A stretch of 64,000 bases of DNA from Heterohyrax brucei (GCA_028571685.1 CM053143.1:150964329-151028328), one strand, 5' to 3'; counted from the stretch's first letter, positions 43,815 through 54,821 are shown. Made by a program: numbers and translations. The notes: a model not told the origin generated them from the letters alone.

Positions 43815-44020
43815 AACCCCAAATCCACTCTTCTCTAGTCAATTATTTCGACTCATAGCAATCCTAAGACAGAGCAGAACTGCCCATACGGTTGCCATGG
43901 TTGTAATCTTTATGCAAGCAGACTGCCACTTCTTTATCTCACCGAGTGGCTAGTGGATTTGAGTCACTGACCTTTCAGTTAGCAGCCAAGCACTGAACGA
44001 CTACGTCACCAGAGTTCCTT
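43815..44020 (-). mobile_element. AfroSINE, long subfamily
   Basis: AACCCCAAATCCACTCTTCT, GACTCATAGCAATCCTAAGA, AATCTTTATGCAAGCAGACT, ACTACGTCACCAGAGTTCC. Confidence 0.9.
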
Positions 44021-44584
44021 TTGGCTTCCATAGTAAAGGGAAAATCAAGTAACAGTAGCTATCACTCCCTCTCTGGCCTGTGAAGGGGGAAGGCAACTGC
44101 TTACAAAGCAATTAACTTCCCCCCCTGCACAGCTAACCTTCACATTGACTGAGAGATACTTTTTGTGTTTCAATCAGCCTTCCAAGTACATTGAGGTAAA
44201 AGTCAAGCTGCTGATGACATCACCAGAGCTGTTCTAGATGATTTACTGAATAAAAATAAAACTCACCAACTGAAAGAGCTACCATGAAGCACACCCAAAT
44301 TCTGAAAGTAGACATTTCATAAACTGTAAATCAAGTATTGTTCTTTCTCTGGAGTCAGAGCAGGCCTATAAACTAGCTTTAAAAATGTCAGTTAATTATG
44401 TTTCTTCAAGTAGAAACACTGGATTTGATCCCAGATGAATTCACTTCAACTGCCCTCCAGAAAGGAAGATTCTAAAGGTATTAAAAAGAAAGTAAAAGTG
44501 ATAGATGGCAGCTTCATTATATCAGAAAGCTCTTTAAAAAAGAAAAGAAAGAAACATCTCAGGAATATTAATTTTATATATCCC
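44021..44584. other. No confident feature
   Basis: Unique-looking sequence with a C-run near 44119. No exon recognised. Confidence 0.45.
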
Positions 44585-44712
44585 AGAAACCAAACCCAGT
44601 GCCATCGAGTCAATTCTGACTCATAGTAACCTTATAGGGCAGAGTAGAACTGCTCCACAGAGTTTCCAAGAAGTGCCTGGCAGATCTGAACAGCAGGGTT
44701 AGCAGATGTAGA
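44585..44712 (-). mobile_element. AfroSINE, head missing
   Basis: AAACCAAACCCAGTGCCATC, GAGTCAATTCTGACTCATAG, AGGGCAGAGTAGAACTGCTC, GTTTCCAAGAAGTGCCTGG. Confidence 0.9.
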
Positions 44713-45885
44713 AGTTAGCCAATTACTTCCTTGAAGCATGTCAAGACAATCTAACCAGGCAATAACATTCCAAACAGTGAACCTACAAGACAGTCTCTCT
44801 TGTCTTTGCTTACCTCAGACTTAGTGCTTCTACTGCTTTCTATATTAAATACTTGTTCTTAGTATTGCATCTTCTCAAAAGCTTATCCACTCTAGTGGAT
44901 GAAAATCAAGCCCATCTAACAAACCATTATTGTAGAGCTACTGTATACAAGATCTGTGGGTTTGAAGATAGGGGCGATAGGCTTTAAATAAGATACTGCC
45001 TGTGCTCACCCAGTTCTGAGGAAAATAAAATTACAGAAGCACATTACAAGTGAGATGCTGCAGTGGAAGTATAGAAGACCAAGCAAGGTTAACCAAGGGG
45101 ACAGAGACTGCTGAAAATAACTTTCAGTTGCCCACAATGATCATGTCATATTTCATTGTCTAAATGTGACCCCTTCTGAGAACAACTTTACTCAATATTC
45201 AGAGGACATTCTGAGTCACCTGTAGGACATGGATTAGAGCTCACTGATTCTGTAAGTAAAACAACAAGGGAGAAATTACCCCACTGTATTAAAGATAAAA
45301 TTCTAAGATGTTAATTAAGATTCATAAATCAGCAGAGTTGTGTTTCTTTATTAAACTGAAATTATTTGATAGAAACTATGATGAAGATAATACAATCAAT
45401 ACAGCTACACTATACTTACTCCATGACTATCAAATACTTAGGAAGAACACATCTGGATAGTATGGTAAAGAAAAGAAACCAGATCCATCTCCAAAAGAAG
45501 TTAAAAAAAAAAAAAGGACAGCAAAACTGGTTATACAACATGAAGAGGGGAATCAATGTCACTGAAATACTCATGTAGGAATGACTCAACTAGCCAATGT
45601 TTTATGTATATATTTTCACCACAATAAAAATGATAAAATAAAAAATAGAAAAAAAACACACATAAGAATTTGACAACACAGTAAAAATGCATTAAAGAAA
45701 CATGAAAGATTGATTATACAAGCAAAACCAAAGTCTAGAAAATAAACAAATCAATGCTTATATTACGTACTTGATACATGATCATTTAATAAATATTTAT
45801 TGAATGGATAAAGAAAAAACAGGGATGAAGAAAAGAATGAATAAACAAATATGTCCTGAGTCGACTTATTCAGCCCTTGTCTATC
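44713..45885. other. No confident feature; possible retroelement 3' end
   Basis: From about 45500 to 45655 (GACAGCAAAACTGGTTATAC, TATATTTTCACCACAATAAA, A-rich end) the sequence looks like the poly-A end of an old plus-strand LINE. No coding domain is attached and I cannot name it. The rest shows nothing. Confidence 0.35.
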
Positions 45886-46414
45886 ATGATGGTTAAGACT
45901 GTGTGTCAACTTGGCTGGGCCGTGATTCTCAATGTTTTGGCAGTTGTATAACATTGCGATCACTTACCTGTTGGAACTGGATACATGATCACCCTCATGA
46001 TGGAATCTGCTGAGAGGAACTGGTGGGGGTGGGGTATGGCAGCTCACCATCCTGTCAGCCTATATCTCTCCACCCTTTGCCACCTACTTCCTTCCTGTTC
46101 ACCTTGCCATGATTTTTGGCTTATTCTGGATCCAGCAGCTGCCTCTTATCATCTGATCTCTGGTTTCTGGGACTTGAGCTAGCAGCTTACCTGTCAAATC
46201 TTGGGATTCATTGATATTCATAGCCTGCAAACAAGAGTTCTGCTCTCCAACCTGGCAGTCTTGAGTTTGCCAGCTTCTGCAGCTGAGTGAATTGGAATAG
46301 GCCTCTATCCTGATCTAAGGAAACAGCATGAGCTGTTTCCTTGATAGAAATCTCTATATATCTGTATTTATATATTTTACTGCCTTTGCTTCTCTAGAGA
46401 ACTAAGCCTAAGAT
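45886..46414 (+). mobile_element. LTR-like repeat, family uncertain
   Basis: GGTTAAGACTGTGTGTCAAC, TTGGCTGGGCCGTGATTCTC, then GGGACTTGAGCTAGCAGC, and an end like GCTTCTCTAGAGAACTAAGC plus CTAAGATA. The same start and end blocks in the same order occur at 52624-53647, so both are copies of one family. I think it is LTR-type (MaLR/ERVL-like) but cannot prove it. Confidence 0.65.
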
Positions 46415-46454
46415 ACCCATGTATGTAATACTGGCTTATCAAATTTGGATATAC

Positions 46455-46940
46455 AGGATGAGCAGGAAAAAAAAACTTCCATTAAACAAACCATTGAGAT
46501 TCTGGGAGTTATTTGTTACTTGCCATGTCCAGCACTCCAGTGACCAGCACTGGAAAAGGCCCAGGCCCAAGGGAGACAGGAAAGAGGATGGGAAAACTCA
46601 TTCACACAAGAAACACATCACACAGATTATCAGGTGAGGCCGGGTGGGACCAGAGTCTCTTGTTGAGGACAACAGCCACTGATCCTCTATAGGAAAATTT
46701 ATGGGGTTATAATCGAGAAGTTGGCAGGGCAGTCTATTCTGCCAAAAATGGCTACAATGGTATCGGGGCATTTCATGACTGGCTGACCCACAAGCAGAAG
46801 TATCAGCAAGGTACGAGGTAAGAGGCAAGAGAAAGAGGTGAAGGTCAGGCATTCCTGGAGGCTCTGCCATGTCCAAGCAAGGCCTAGACCTGTATGCAGA
46901 AGTATCAACATAGCAATAGGTGGGACAGCACATTCCTAGC
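46455..46940 (-). other. Unexplained GC-richer block with minus-strand ORF
   Basis: A 111-codon minus-strand ORF (46598-46933) and an overlapping 70-codon ORF (46699-46911) lie in a block of higher GC than its surroundings. Two copies of GCAGAAGTATCA lie about 100 bp apart (near 46796 and 46898). I recognise no domain. It may be a piece of an unknown LTR or other repeat, or a chance ORF. Confidence 0.35.
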
Positions 46941-47934
46941 AGCCCACAGGAGTTACTAAAATATAATCTAGCCTAACCTGGCTCAGGCACACATTATAAA
47001 ACATATAAAAATAGCCTTCATTTTCCCTGTACACCTGTGGCCCTGTACCAAATATTCCTCAGTTGCTTGAACACATTAAATCTTAAATATGCTGACCTTA
47101 AAATATTTGAAATCAGTTTGTTTTTATAATACTCCTTTAAGGAAAAGTGTTTGGACAGTGAAAAAAAAAGAGGAAGAAAAGAAGGAAGGTGAGAAGAAGA
47201 CAGAAAGACAAAGGAGAGGAGAAAGGGAGAAAGATGGGTAACATCACACATATTCCACCTCAATTCCAAACGTTGCTTCTCAGGAGTAGACTGGGACATG
47301 ATACAAATGAGTCCCACTATGGGAATTCAGTGTACAAGTAGACCAACTGAAATGCATTTGTTTAAAAATACACACAATCAATGTAAAAGTTAAATGGGAA
47401 TTACAGAGTTACTACTGAAAAGCAGCCAAACCAAAAACTTTAGTTATAAATCAATTAGGAAATTCCATCTCCCACCCCTTAGCCAGGAGAAAATTTAGTA
47501 ATAAAATATCTAACAGACAGTTGAGACATTTTTACAGCATTTAGTCTGTTTTCCTAGATTTGATTGACTAAGACTTTTTTACTTTGGGGACCAAGAAAAA
47601 TATTTAGGTCACGCTAACAATATAAAATGCTCAACATGAAATATGTTATCCTTATATAATTCCAACTCATTTCATTTTCAGCATTTGGATAGGTCTTTCT
47701 AAAATAAAGCAAAAAATACAGCTGAAGGACACTCACTCATTCAGTTTAAAATTTCTGTGGCAAATTTCAAGGTACAATTTCTATCTACTTTCTCATCAAA
47801 ATAGGTCCTAGAATTGATGTCCTTGGGTTAATTTTCTATACTTCCTACTTCGTTTTGTATTGATGTCTACTACTTTAAGATCTATCTAGAAAATCCAAAG
47901 AAATGTTTGAAGTATATTCTACAGCTTTAAGCAT
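46941..47934. other. Unique stretch with polypurine tract
   Basis: A G/A-rich tract runs from about 47157 to 47237 (GAGGAAGAAAAGAAGGAAGG). Nothing else is recognised. Confidence 0.5.
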
Positions 47935-48150
47935 TGCTGAGGTCTCTGGATGAACAAACAGTTTGCACTCAACTACTAACAGAAATGTGGATGGCCAGAA
48001 TCCATCTAGTGGCACCATGGAAAGAAGACCTGGCAATTTACTTGCATGAGACTGCAGCCATCAAAAGTCTTACAGCGCTCAGTTATACTGTGAAACACAT
48101 GTGGTCACCCTCAGTCAGAATCAACAAAATGGCAATGGGTTTTAGTTAGC
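47935..48150 (+). mobile_element. Degenerate AfroSINE, long subfamily
   Basis: CTCAACTACTAACAGAAATG, GAAAGAAGACCTGGCAATTT, GGTCACCCTCAGTCAGAATC, AATGGCAATGGGTTTTAG. The head is strongly mutated. Confidence 0.75.
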
Positions 48151-48229
48151 ATTACAGAATTATAATCATTTTAATGATGATTGGTATACTACACTACTTA
48201 AGAACATCACATTACAACATTACAAGTCT

Positions 48230-48617
48230 GTTTCAGTTATCTAGTGCTGCTATAACAGAAAAGTAAGTGGGCGACTTTAACAAATAAATTTTTTTGCCCA
48301 CAGTTTATGAGGCCTGTGGTCTGAATTCATAGTGCTGGCTCTAGGAAAAGGCTTTTTCTCTCAAGAGGAAGATCTTTGTCTCTTTGACTTCTGCCTCCTG
48401 GTTCCCTGGCTATCTCTACATGTCTTGGAATCTATCTCACCCCACCTGTCCTTCTACTTGCTTGTTTTATCTCCTTTATATCACAACAGCAATAGACTCA
48501 AGACACTGCTTCATAAGTGTAACATAAACAATCTATTCCCAATTGAGATTAAAACCACAGACACAGAGATTAGGATTTCCAAAACATATCGGGGGGGGGG
48601 GGACACAATTAAATCCT
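48230..48617 (-). mobile_element. MaLR-like LTR
   Basis: Plus-strand reading TTATCTAGTGCTGCTATAAC, then CACAGTTTATGAGGCCTGTG, a poly-G run (48591-48602) and ACACAATTAAATCC is the reverse of an MLT1/MST-type LTR. It is the same family type as 27733-28169 and 60395-60875. Confidence 0.78.
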
Positions 48618-48714
48618 TAGCAGTCTTCTCACTTTACCTCTAATGAGAGATCACAGAAGACAGAAAAATTTCCAACATCCCAGCTGTATATTCAGTATTA
48701 ATCACCAAGTATTA

Positions 48715-49580
48715 CTCCTCTCATCAGATTTATTCAATCTGTTAAATGAGCAAATAATCTGAGAAGCTGGACTATATAAAGAACAACTCAGCATCAGGAT
48801 TGGAGAAAGACACATTAACAACCTTGCTTGCTGAAAGTGAAAGGACTTGAAGTGCTAGTACAAGCTTTGATGAAAATGAAAGGCTACAGCCTTGGATTAT
48901 ACCTCATAAGAAAACAAAAATCCTCACAAACAGACCAACAGACTACATCATGATAAATGGAGAAAATATTGAAGTTGTCAAGCATTTCATTTTAGCTGGA
49001 TCCACAATCAAAACCCACGGAAGCTGTGGTCAAGAAATCAAACAACATATTGTACTGGGCAAATCTGGCCCAGAAAACCTCTTCTAAGTGTTACAAAGCA
49101 AAGATGTCACTTTGAAGACTAAGGAGCAGCTGACCCAAGCCATAGTATTTTCAGTTTCCACATATACATGTGAAAGCTGGACAGTGAACAAGGAGGATTG
49201 AAGAAGAATTAAGGCATTCAAATTATGGTGTTGGTGAAGACTACAGAACAGATCATCAGAAGAACACACAAAACCATCTTGGAAGAAGTACTGCTAGAAT
49301 GCTCCTTAGAAGAAAGGATGGTGAGACTTTGTCTCATGTACTTCGGACACATTATCAGGACGACTCAGTCCCTGGAGAAGGACATCATGCTTGGTAAACT
49401 AGAGGGTCAGTAAAAAGGAGGAAGCCTGTCAACGAGATGGTTTGACACAGTGGCTACAACAGTGAACTCAAACCTAGCAAAGATTGTAAGGACAGCACAG
49501 GAACGCGCTGGGTTTCATTCTACCGCACAGGCAGTCACTATGAGTTGGAATCAAATTGATGGCACCTAACAACAACAAAA
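48715..49580 (+). mobile_element. RTE LINE 3' end
   Basis: Starts in the late reverse transcriptase (TTATTCAATCTGTTAAATGA, GAGAAGCTGGACTATATAAA) and ends in GATGGCACCTAACAACAAC plus AAAAACAAC, the clearest RTE terminus in the window. The YADD region itself is deleted (ACATTAACAACCTTGCTTGC). Landmarks in order: ATGGAGAAAATATTGAAGTT, TTAGCTGGATCCACAATCAA, GAGAAGGACATCATGCTTGG. Confidence 0.94.
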
Positions 49581-49929
49581 ACAACCTATGCCAGCGTTCA
49601 ATTTAAAATACATATCTGCTCTGACATTTATAATAAAAACCAAAGCAGAGAAAATGTTGATAGGGTAAAATGTGATTTTATTCTTTTTGGAAAGTTGAAA
49701 TACTAGGGTGGAAATTTTTCTAACGTGCCACTTCTTCAGAATCTACAAACCTGAAGACATTCTCCCTGGACTTCAGCTTTCCTGTCTAAGGGCCTTCTGA
49801 ACTGCAAAGTCTATGCTTCCACTGCTACTATTAACAAACACACACACAAACATGTGATTTCAGTTATATATTTCTTCTTATTTACTCAAGTATTCAAATA
49901 TAGTAAGCCTTTAAGGACACAACTTGGTC

Positions 49930-50060
49930 TGAATCTTGGTTTATTCCATTACCAGTGAGTGATATTAGGCACGTTAATTTCCTTAAGCTTCAATTCCCTC
50001 CTCTAAAAAATGGAAATGAAAATAATATCCACCTTAAAGAATCATTAAGTATAAAAATAT
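49930..50060 (+). mobile_element. MIR relic
   Basis: GTGATATTAGGCACGTTAAT, TTCAATTCCCTCCTCTAAAAA, TGGAAATGAAAATAATATCC. Confidence 0.6.
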
Positions 50061-50324
50061 AAAAATTATTTACAAAATATAAATAAAGTCTTGCTCCTCA
50101 CTAGTTTTCATACTTAGATGGCAAGCACTCTTTAATTGTTGGCTGATATTCTAATTACCTCTTCTTTTACTTGCAATGTACATGTAGAATCTGCCTTATT
50201 TTACCAGAGATTTAAGTAGTCTTACTTCTCCCAACCAACAACTTCTGTCATTTATTTTAATTGAAGAGATTCCTCAACTTCTTCCAGGTAAAATGTATTT
50301 CTTTGTCTTCTCACTACTTCAGGA

Positions 50325-50512
50325 TCTTTGGTGTCACAGTGATCAAGCACTAACCAAAAGGTTGGCAGTTCAAACATGCCAGTTGCTCCACAGACCAAAG
50401 ATGTAGCAGTCTGCTTCCATAAAAACTACAGAAACTTTATGGGGCAGCTCTACACTGTCCTATCGGGTCACTATGAGTTGGAACTGCTCCACACGCAATA
50501 GATTTTGGCTTC
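50325..50512 (+). mobile_element. AfroSINE, long subfamily
   Basis: TTTGGTGTCACAGTGATCAA, CTAACCAAAAGGTTGGCAG, AAAGATGTAGCAGTCTGCTT, TATCGGGTCACTATGAGTTG. Confidence 0.9.
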
Positions 50513-51613
50513 AGTTTCCAACTACTTCCCTTCATTCTCTCCATTTCTTAGTTGTTTTTCCCCCTACTTATTTGTCCCACTGAGCAATCTTAAAAAAGAA
50601 ATGAGCAAATAAAATAGTCTGCATTGTACAAAACAGCATGTTTTTCAGAATAAACAATGAGACACAGTAATGAGAGTGACTTTCACTAAGCCTCCCATGA
50701 AAATCAGCCTCCTTTCTTTATAATAACACCTCATGTGTCTGTGTTACCCTTTAAACAGGCAAGGGGACAAAAGGCAAATTTATAGACATTTCTGCAAAGC
50801 TTAAATAACACATCACATGGCAGCACAGCAATGGGCACCCTCTAAATGTTAATTAGCTGAAATCTTTTCATAGAATCCTGCTTTTATGTTTTTGGACACC
50901 ACACACACAAGTTCCTAGATCCTAGTTATTTTGAGTTGTTTGCTATTTAAAGATGAAGGAGGCAAAGGAGATGGAGATTTTTAAGTCTTAGTATCATGCT
51001 ACACAATGCAACACAATGCTTGGAATGAGGAGACTTGGGAAAAGAATACTTATTTCACACTTCTTGTCCAACTTTCCCTACCAGATTTTCAGAGAACAGC
51101 ATGTCCTTTGGAATCAATTATCAGAGGCCTGTCAAACAGCTCATTCCAGGCTCAACAGTCAGAGAAATATGCACCCAACTACCTTGTGTAGAACCTCTGA
51201 GCCACTCAGATTTCAGTTCAGATGCAGAAAAGACACTCACTGTTAGCATTTTCCCAAGGTCTCAGCCAAACTTTTCATTTTACCTGTTCCCTCCTCAAGG
51301 TTCCACTCCAAAGCTTTTACAACAACTAAAAGAGATATGCAAGTTAGGACAAAGCACCAAACATAATGTTTTAAAGTGAACTAAATGGTGGTGTTTTTAA
51401 CCTACTAAACTCAGCTGGATGATGAAAAAGTGTACAAATCTGAGTTCCTCAAGTATCTAGGCTCATGCAAGAACAGCCTAAACAAATCAAGCACATGGAC
51501 ATGGACAGGTATCTTAAAATCTGCCTTTTCTTTTCCAGTGTTGTCAATGCAGATGTTAATTTATAGGCCAGATGTGGTCATCAGAACAAAGAAATATTGT
51601 CTAAAGAATATTT
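50513..51613. other. No confident feature
   Basis: About 1.1 kb of unique-looking sequence. Three overlapping plus-strand ORFs (51006-51379), one of 114 codons, give no recognisable protein and no clear exon structure. Confidence 0.4.
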
Positions 51614-51752
51614 TGGAGCCCTGGTTAAGAGCTGGACTGCTAACCAAAAGGCTGGTAGTTTGAAGCCACTAAGCAGTCCTTGGATATTCTAAGGAGCAGT
51701 TCTACTCTGTCCTACTGAGTCAGTGAGTCAGAATGGAGTCAACAGCACAGAT
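51614..51752 (+). mobile_element. AfroSINE
   Basis: GGAGCCCTGGTTAAGAGCTG, CTAACCAAAAGGCTGGTAG, GAGCAGTTCTACTCTGTCC, AGTCAGAATGGAGTCAACAG. Confidence 0.9.
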
Positions 51753-52623
51753 TTTGATTCTTGAAAACATATTTTAGCTCTTTATATGCACAAAATTATA
51801 ATCCTTTCATGTATACAAAATTCTAGATATTTATGCAAATATTATGTAACATTTAATCTTCTAAATTATTCCAGTACTTATAGTTATCTAAATAATCTTC
51901 ATCTTCTAAATTATTTCAGTATTTACAATTGTCTAAATACTTCTAAATAATCATCTCAAATTACTAAACTTGAGAGTTTATGGGGCTAAATATACTGAAA
52001 AGCACTAAGTATAAATTCATACAATATATTCTGAGAAGGGCTGCTGGAAGAGAATTAACAAATTTCCACAAATTAAGATGCTTTCAGCTATAAACTGAAA
52101 AAAAATAATTAATTAAAAAAGAAAGAAAGAAAACCTGACTTAAACAATAAGAAAGGTATTATTTCACACCATTAAAAGCCCAAAGCAGTGGAGACTCCCA
52201 GAGCTGGAGGGCTGCTTACTGGACAGAGTACTGACTTCACTCTCAGGCTGGTTCCAAGACAGCTGCAGCAGTTCCAGGCATCACAGACACAGCAGTATCC
52301 AAGGAAAGGAAAGCAACCTTCTCTTAGTGTCTTTCTCATGAAACAAAGAAAATTTTCATAGAAACTCTTCAACACGGACTCTGACTGAGTCACTGGCCCA
52401 TTGTTGAAGCAATCACTGCATGGGGCCCAGGAACCCTGTGAATGGCTTACTTAGTAAGACAATCCAGGCATAAAGAAGTCACAGTGACGGTGCTGGTGTA
52501 GACTGGATGTCAAGAAATCTACCACAATAACCAAAAGTTGACCTGTCTTTCCAGAAGTTTCTGTCTAAAGGTGCCCAAATGCAGGTAAACACCAAAATCA
52601 AATATGCAACCCCAAAAACAACT
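51753..52623. other. AT-rich stretch with a small tandem duplication
   Basis: Apart from the 45-bp duplication at 51856-51945 I see nothing recognisable. A GC-richer part (52180-52400) carries a 73-codon minus-strand ORF without a known domain. Confidence 0.45.
51856..51945. repeat. Diverged 45-bp tandem duplication
   Basis: Units 51856-51900 and 51901-51945 both start ATCTTCTAAATTATT(C/T)CAGTA and continue TTATCTAAAT / TTGTCTAAAT. Confidence 0.85.
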
Positions 52624-53185
52624 GTGATAGTTGAGGTCGTGTGTCACTTTGGCTGGACCATGATTCTCAGTGGTTTATCAGTTACGTGATGATGTAGTTT
52701 GGCAGTAATATAATGATACATACATCCTCTATGATGTGATCTGATGTGATCAGCCAATCGGTTGTAAAGAGAGTTTCCTCGGGATGTGGCCAGCATCTGA
52801 GATAAATACATATGAAGGTTCAGGCAAAGGTTGTTTGTGTACTCTGGATTCTGCATCCAGTTTACCATCACCTGACCTCCAGTGCTTGGGACTTGAGAGA
52901 GCAGCCTACCATACTGGCTGCTGATTTGGGGATTTGTTGCCCTCTACAGCCTATGAGCCAGCCGTCTGCTGCCTCACCTGACAATCTTGGGTTTGTCAGC
53001 ATTTGTAGCTCATGAGATAACAGCCTGCAGTGTGGCCTGCTGATCTGAGGTCCACCGGCGCGTGTGAGTACGCTGAGTCAGGAGAACGCTCCTGATGTCT
53101 GACCCACAGACCCAGGACTGGCCAGCATCTACAACCACATGAACCATTTCCTCGAGATAAATCCCTTTCTCTCTCTCTGTTAATG

Positions 53186-53338
53186 AAAACTCATTGCCAT
53201 CAGGTCAATTCTGACTCATAGTGACCCTACAGGATACAGCAGAACTGCCTGATAGTTTCTAAGAAGCACCTGGTAGGTTCAAACTGCTGACTTTTTGGTT
53301 AGCAGCTGTAGCATGTAACCATCACACTATCAGGGTTA
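53186..53338 (-). mobile_element. AfroSINE, first of a tandem pair
   Basis: AAAACTCATTGCCATCAGGT, TTCTGACTCATAGTGACCCT, CTTTTTGGTTAGCAGCTGTA, CACTATCAGGGTTACC. Confidence 0.93.
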
Positions 53339-53339
53339 C

Positions 53340-53497
53340 CAAACTCATTGCTGTCAAGTTGATCCCAACTCATAGTGACCCTACAGGACACAGCAGAACT
53401 GCCCCATACAGTTTCCAAGGAATGCCTCGTGGATTTCAACTGCCAACCTTTTGGCTAGTAGCCACAGCTCTTAATCACTGTGCCACCCAGGGTTTCT
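53340..53497 (-). mobile_element. AfroSINE, second of a tandem pair
   Basis: AAACTCATTGCTGTCAAGTT, CCAACTCATAGTGACCCTAC, CCAACCTTTTGGCTAGTAGC, CTGTGCCACCCAGGGTTTC. Confidence 0.93.
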
Positions 53498-53499
53498 GA

Positions 53500-53560
53500 T
53501 TCCCTCCCTCTCTCTCTGTCTCTCTGTCTCTGTGTGTGTGTGTGTGTGTGTGTATGTATA
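53500..53560. repeat. (CT)n/(TG)n microsatellite
   Basis: CCTCTCTCTCTGTCTCTCTG, then about eleven TG units and TATGTATATG. Confidence 0.95.
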
Positions 53561-54201
53561 TGTCCACGTCTGTATCTACGTGAGTGTGTATACATATACA
53601 TATGCTCCACTGCTTTTGCTTCTGTAGAGAAAGCAGCCTAAGATAACAAACAACACAATAGAATCATGAAGCAAACAATACATCAACCATCTATCCAGGT
53701 AAAAGGATCAGCACATTTGTTGGACTGGAAAGGTCACTGAGCTCAGCAAATTTATATAGGTCAGTAGCAAATGTTGCTTTCCCAAGCAAAATACATGCCT
53801 CAAGCTCAATCATTTCCTTTTTATCTAAAAAAAAAAAAAAAAAACTTTAACAAGTCTGAATAGTGAAACATCTCATGAAAAAACCAGAACCCTTCCCTTG
53901 GCCCGTGAGGTCATGGAAAGCAAACCCATGACCTCTCTGACCTCATCTGCTACTGCTGCTCCATCTCCCACTCCATTCTTCCACACTGGTGTCTTTGTTC
54001 AGGTCTCTGCTCACATACAACTACTCAGGGACACCTTCCCTGACCATCTTAAATATTCCTTTCCCAATACCACTGTCCCCACTACTCTGCTTTATTTTTC
54101 TCTATAAAACATATCAACATCTGACATATATATTTACTTATTTTTGTCTTTACCCACAGAACACAAGTTCTCCTGCCCCCAGGAACTAGAAAACTGCCTA
54201 G

Positions 54202-54210
54202 CACATAATA
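54202..54210 (+). repeat. Target-site duplication, left copy
   Basis: CACATAATA; repeated at 54381-54389. Confidence 0.85.
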
Positions 54211-54380
54211 ACCCACCCCAAACCCACTGGCATTGAGTCAATTCTGAGTCATAGCAACCTTACAGGACACTGTAGAACTGTCCCATAAGGTTTCCAAAGA
54301 GCGGCTGATGGATTTGAACTGTTGATCTTTTGGTTAGCAGCTAAATATGTATGGTACCCACTGCACCTCCAGGGCTCCAA
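54211..54380 (-). mobile_element. AfroSINE inserted in L2
   Basis: CCCCAAACCCACTGGCATTG, GTCATAGCAACCTTACAGGA, ATCTTTTGGTTAGCAGCTAA, CTGCACCTCCAGGGCTCC. Confidence 0.93.
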
Positions 54381-54389
54381 CACATAATA
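54381..54389 (+). repeat. Target-site duplication, right copy
   Basis: CACATAATA; L2 continues after it. Confidence 0.85.
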
Positions 54390-54495
54390 GATGCTTGAAA
54401 AGCTGTTGCTGAATGGATGAGTGGGGAAAAAAATGAAACCATAATAGAAAAAAAAAAAGAATACACTCCAAACTTTTGTGCGTATACTCAAGTCT

Positions 54496-54805
54496 GTGAT
54501 TGTTTCCAACTTCAGCTCCCAACTCATGGCGACTCTATGTATAATAGAGTGAAACACTGTCTGGTCCTATACCATACCCTTCATGGGTTGCATATCAGAC
54601 CATTGGCATCCATAGGGTTTTCACTGGCTGATATTTGCAAATAGGTCACCAGATCTTTCATCCTAGTCTTAGACTGGAAACTCTACTGAAATTTGCTGGT
54701 CATCACAGCAAATGCAAGCCTCCACTGACAGGTGGTGGCTGTGCATAAACTGCACCAACTAGGAATTGAACCCAGATCCCCATATGAAACACAAGATAAC
54801 TCAGG
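54496..54805 (-). mobile_element. tRNA-Gly-derived SINE with RTE-like body, copy 1
   Basis: On the minus strand the head resembles tRNA-Gly, with a B box readable on the plus strand as AGGAATTGAACCCAG (54761-54775). Downstream lie blocks shared with the RTE 5' UTR (plus-strand GGGTTTTCACTGGCTGATAT, ATCCTAGTCTTAGACTGGAA) and the RTE-like 3' end (CAACTCATGGCGACTCTATG). It is distinct from the AfroSINE. Confidence 0.8.
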
Positions 54806-54821
54806 TCTAGGAACTGACCAA

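Larger units (their letters stand above)
52624..53647 (+). mobile_element. LTR-like repeat, copy 2, with two SINEs inserted
   Basis: TGATAGTTGAGGTCGTGTGT, TTGGCTGGACCATGATTCTC, GGGACTTGAGAGAGCAGCC, GACAATCTTGGGTTTGTCAG, then two AfroSINEs and a microsatellite, and the end GCTTCTGTAGAGAAAGCAGC plus CTAAGATAACA. Same family as 45886-46414. Confidence 0.7.
53900..54425 (+). mobile_element. L2 LINE 3' end split by a SINE
   Basis: GTCTTTGTTCAGGTCTCTGC, ACACCTTCCCTGACCATCTT, TGCTTTATTTTTCTCTATAA and AACTGCCTAGCACATAATA, then after the SINE GATGCTTGAAAAGCTGTTGC and TGAATGGATGA. This is the standard L2 3' end. Confidence 0.87.

Noticed and set aside
51035-51379. 114-codon plus-strand ORF
   Set aside because: Three overlapping frames are open in the same stretch, with no domain, start context or splice sites that I can recognise. 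Treated as chance.
34518-53647. Endogenous retroviral genes next to the LTRs
   Set aside because: I saw no gag, pol or env-like frames near any LTR. All appear to be solo LTRs or fragments.
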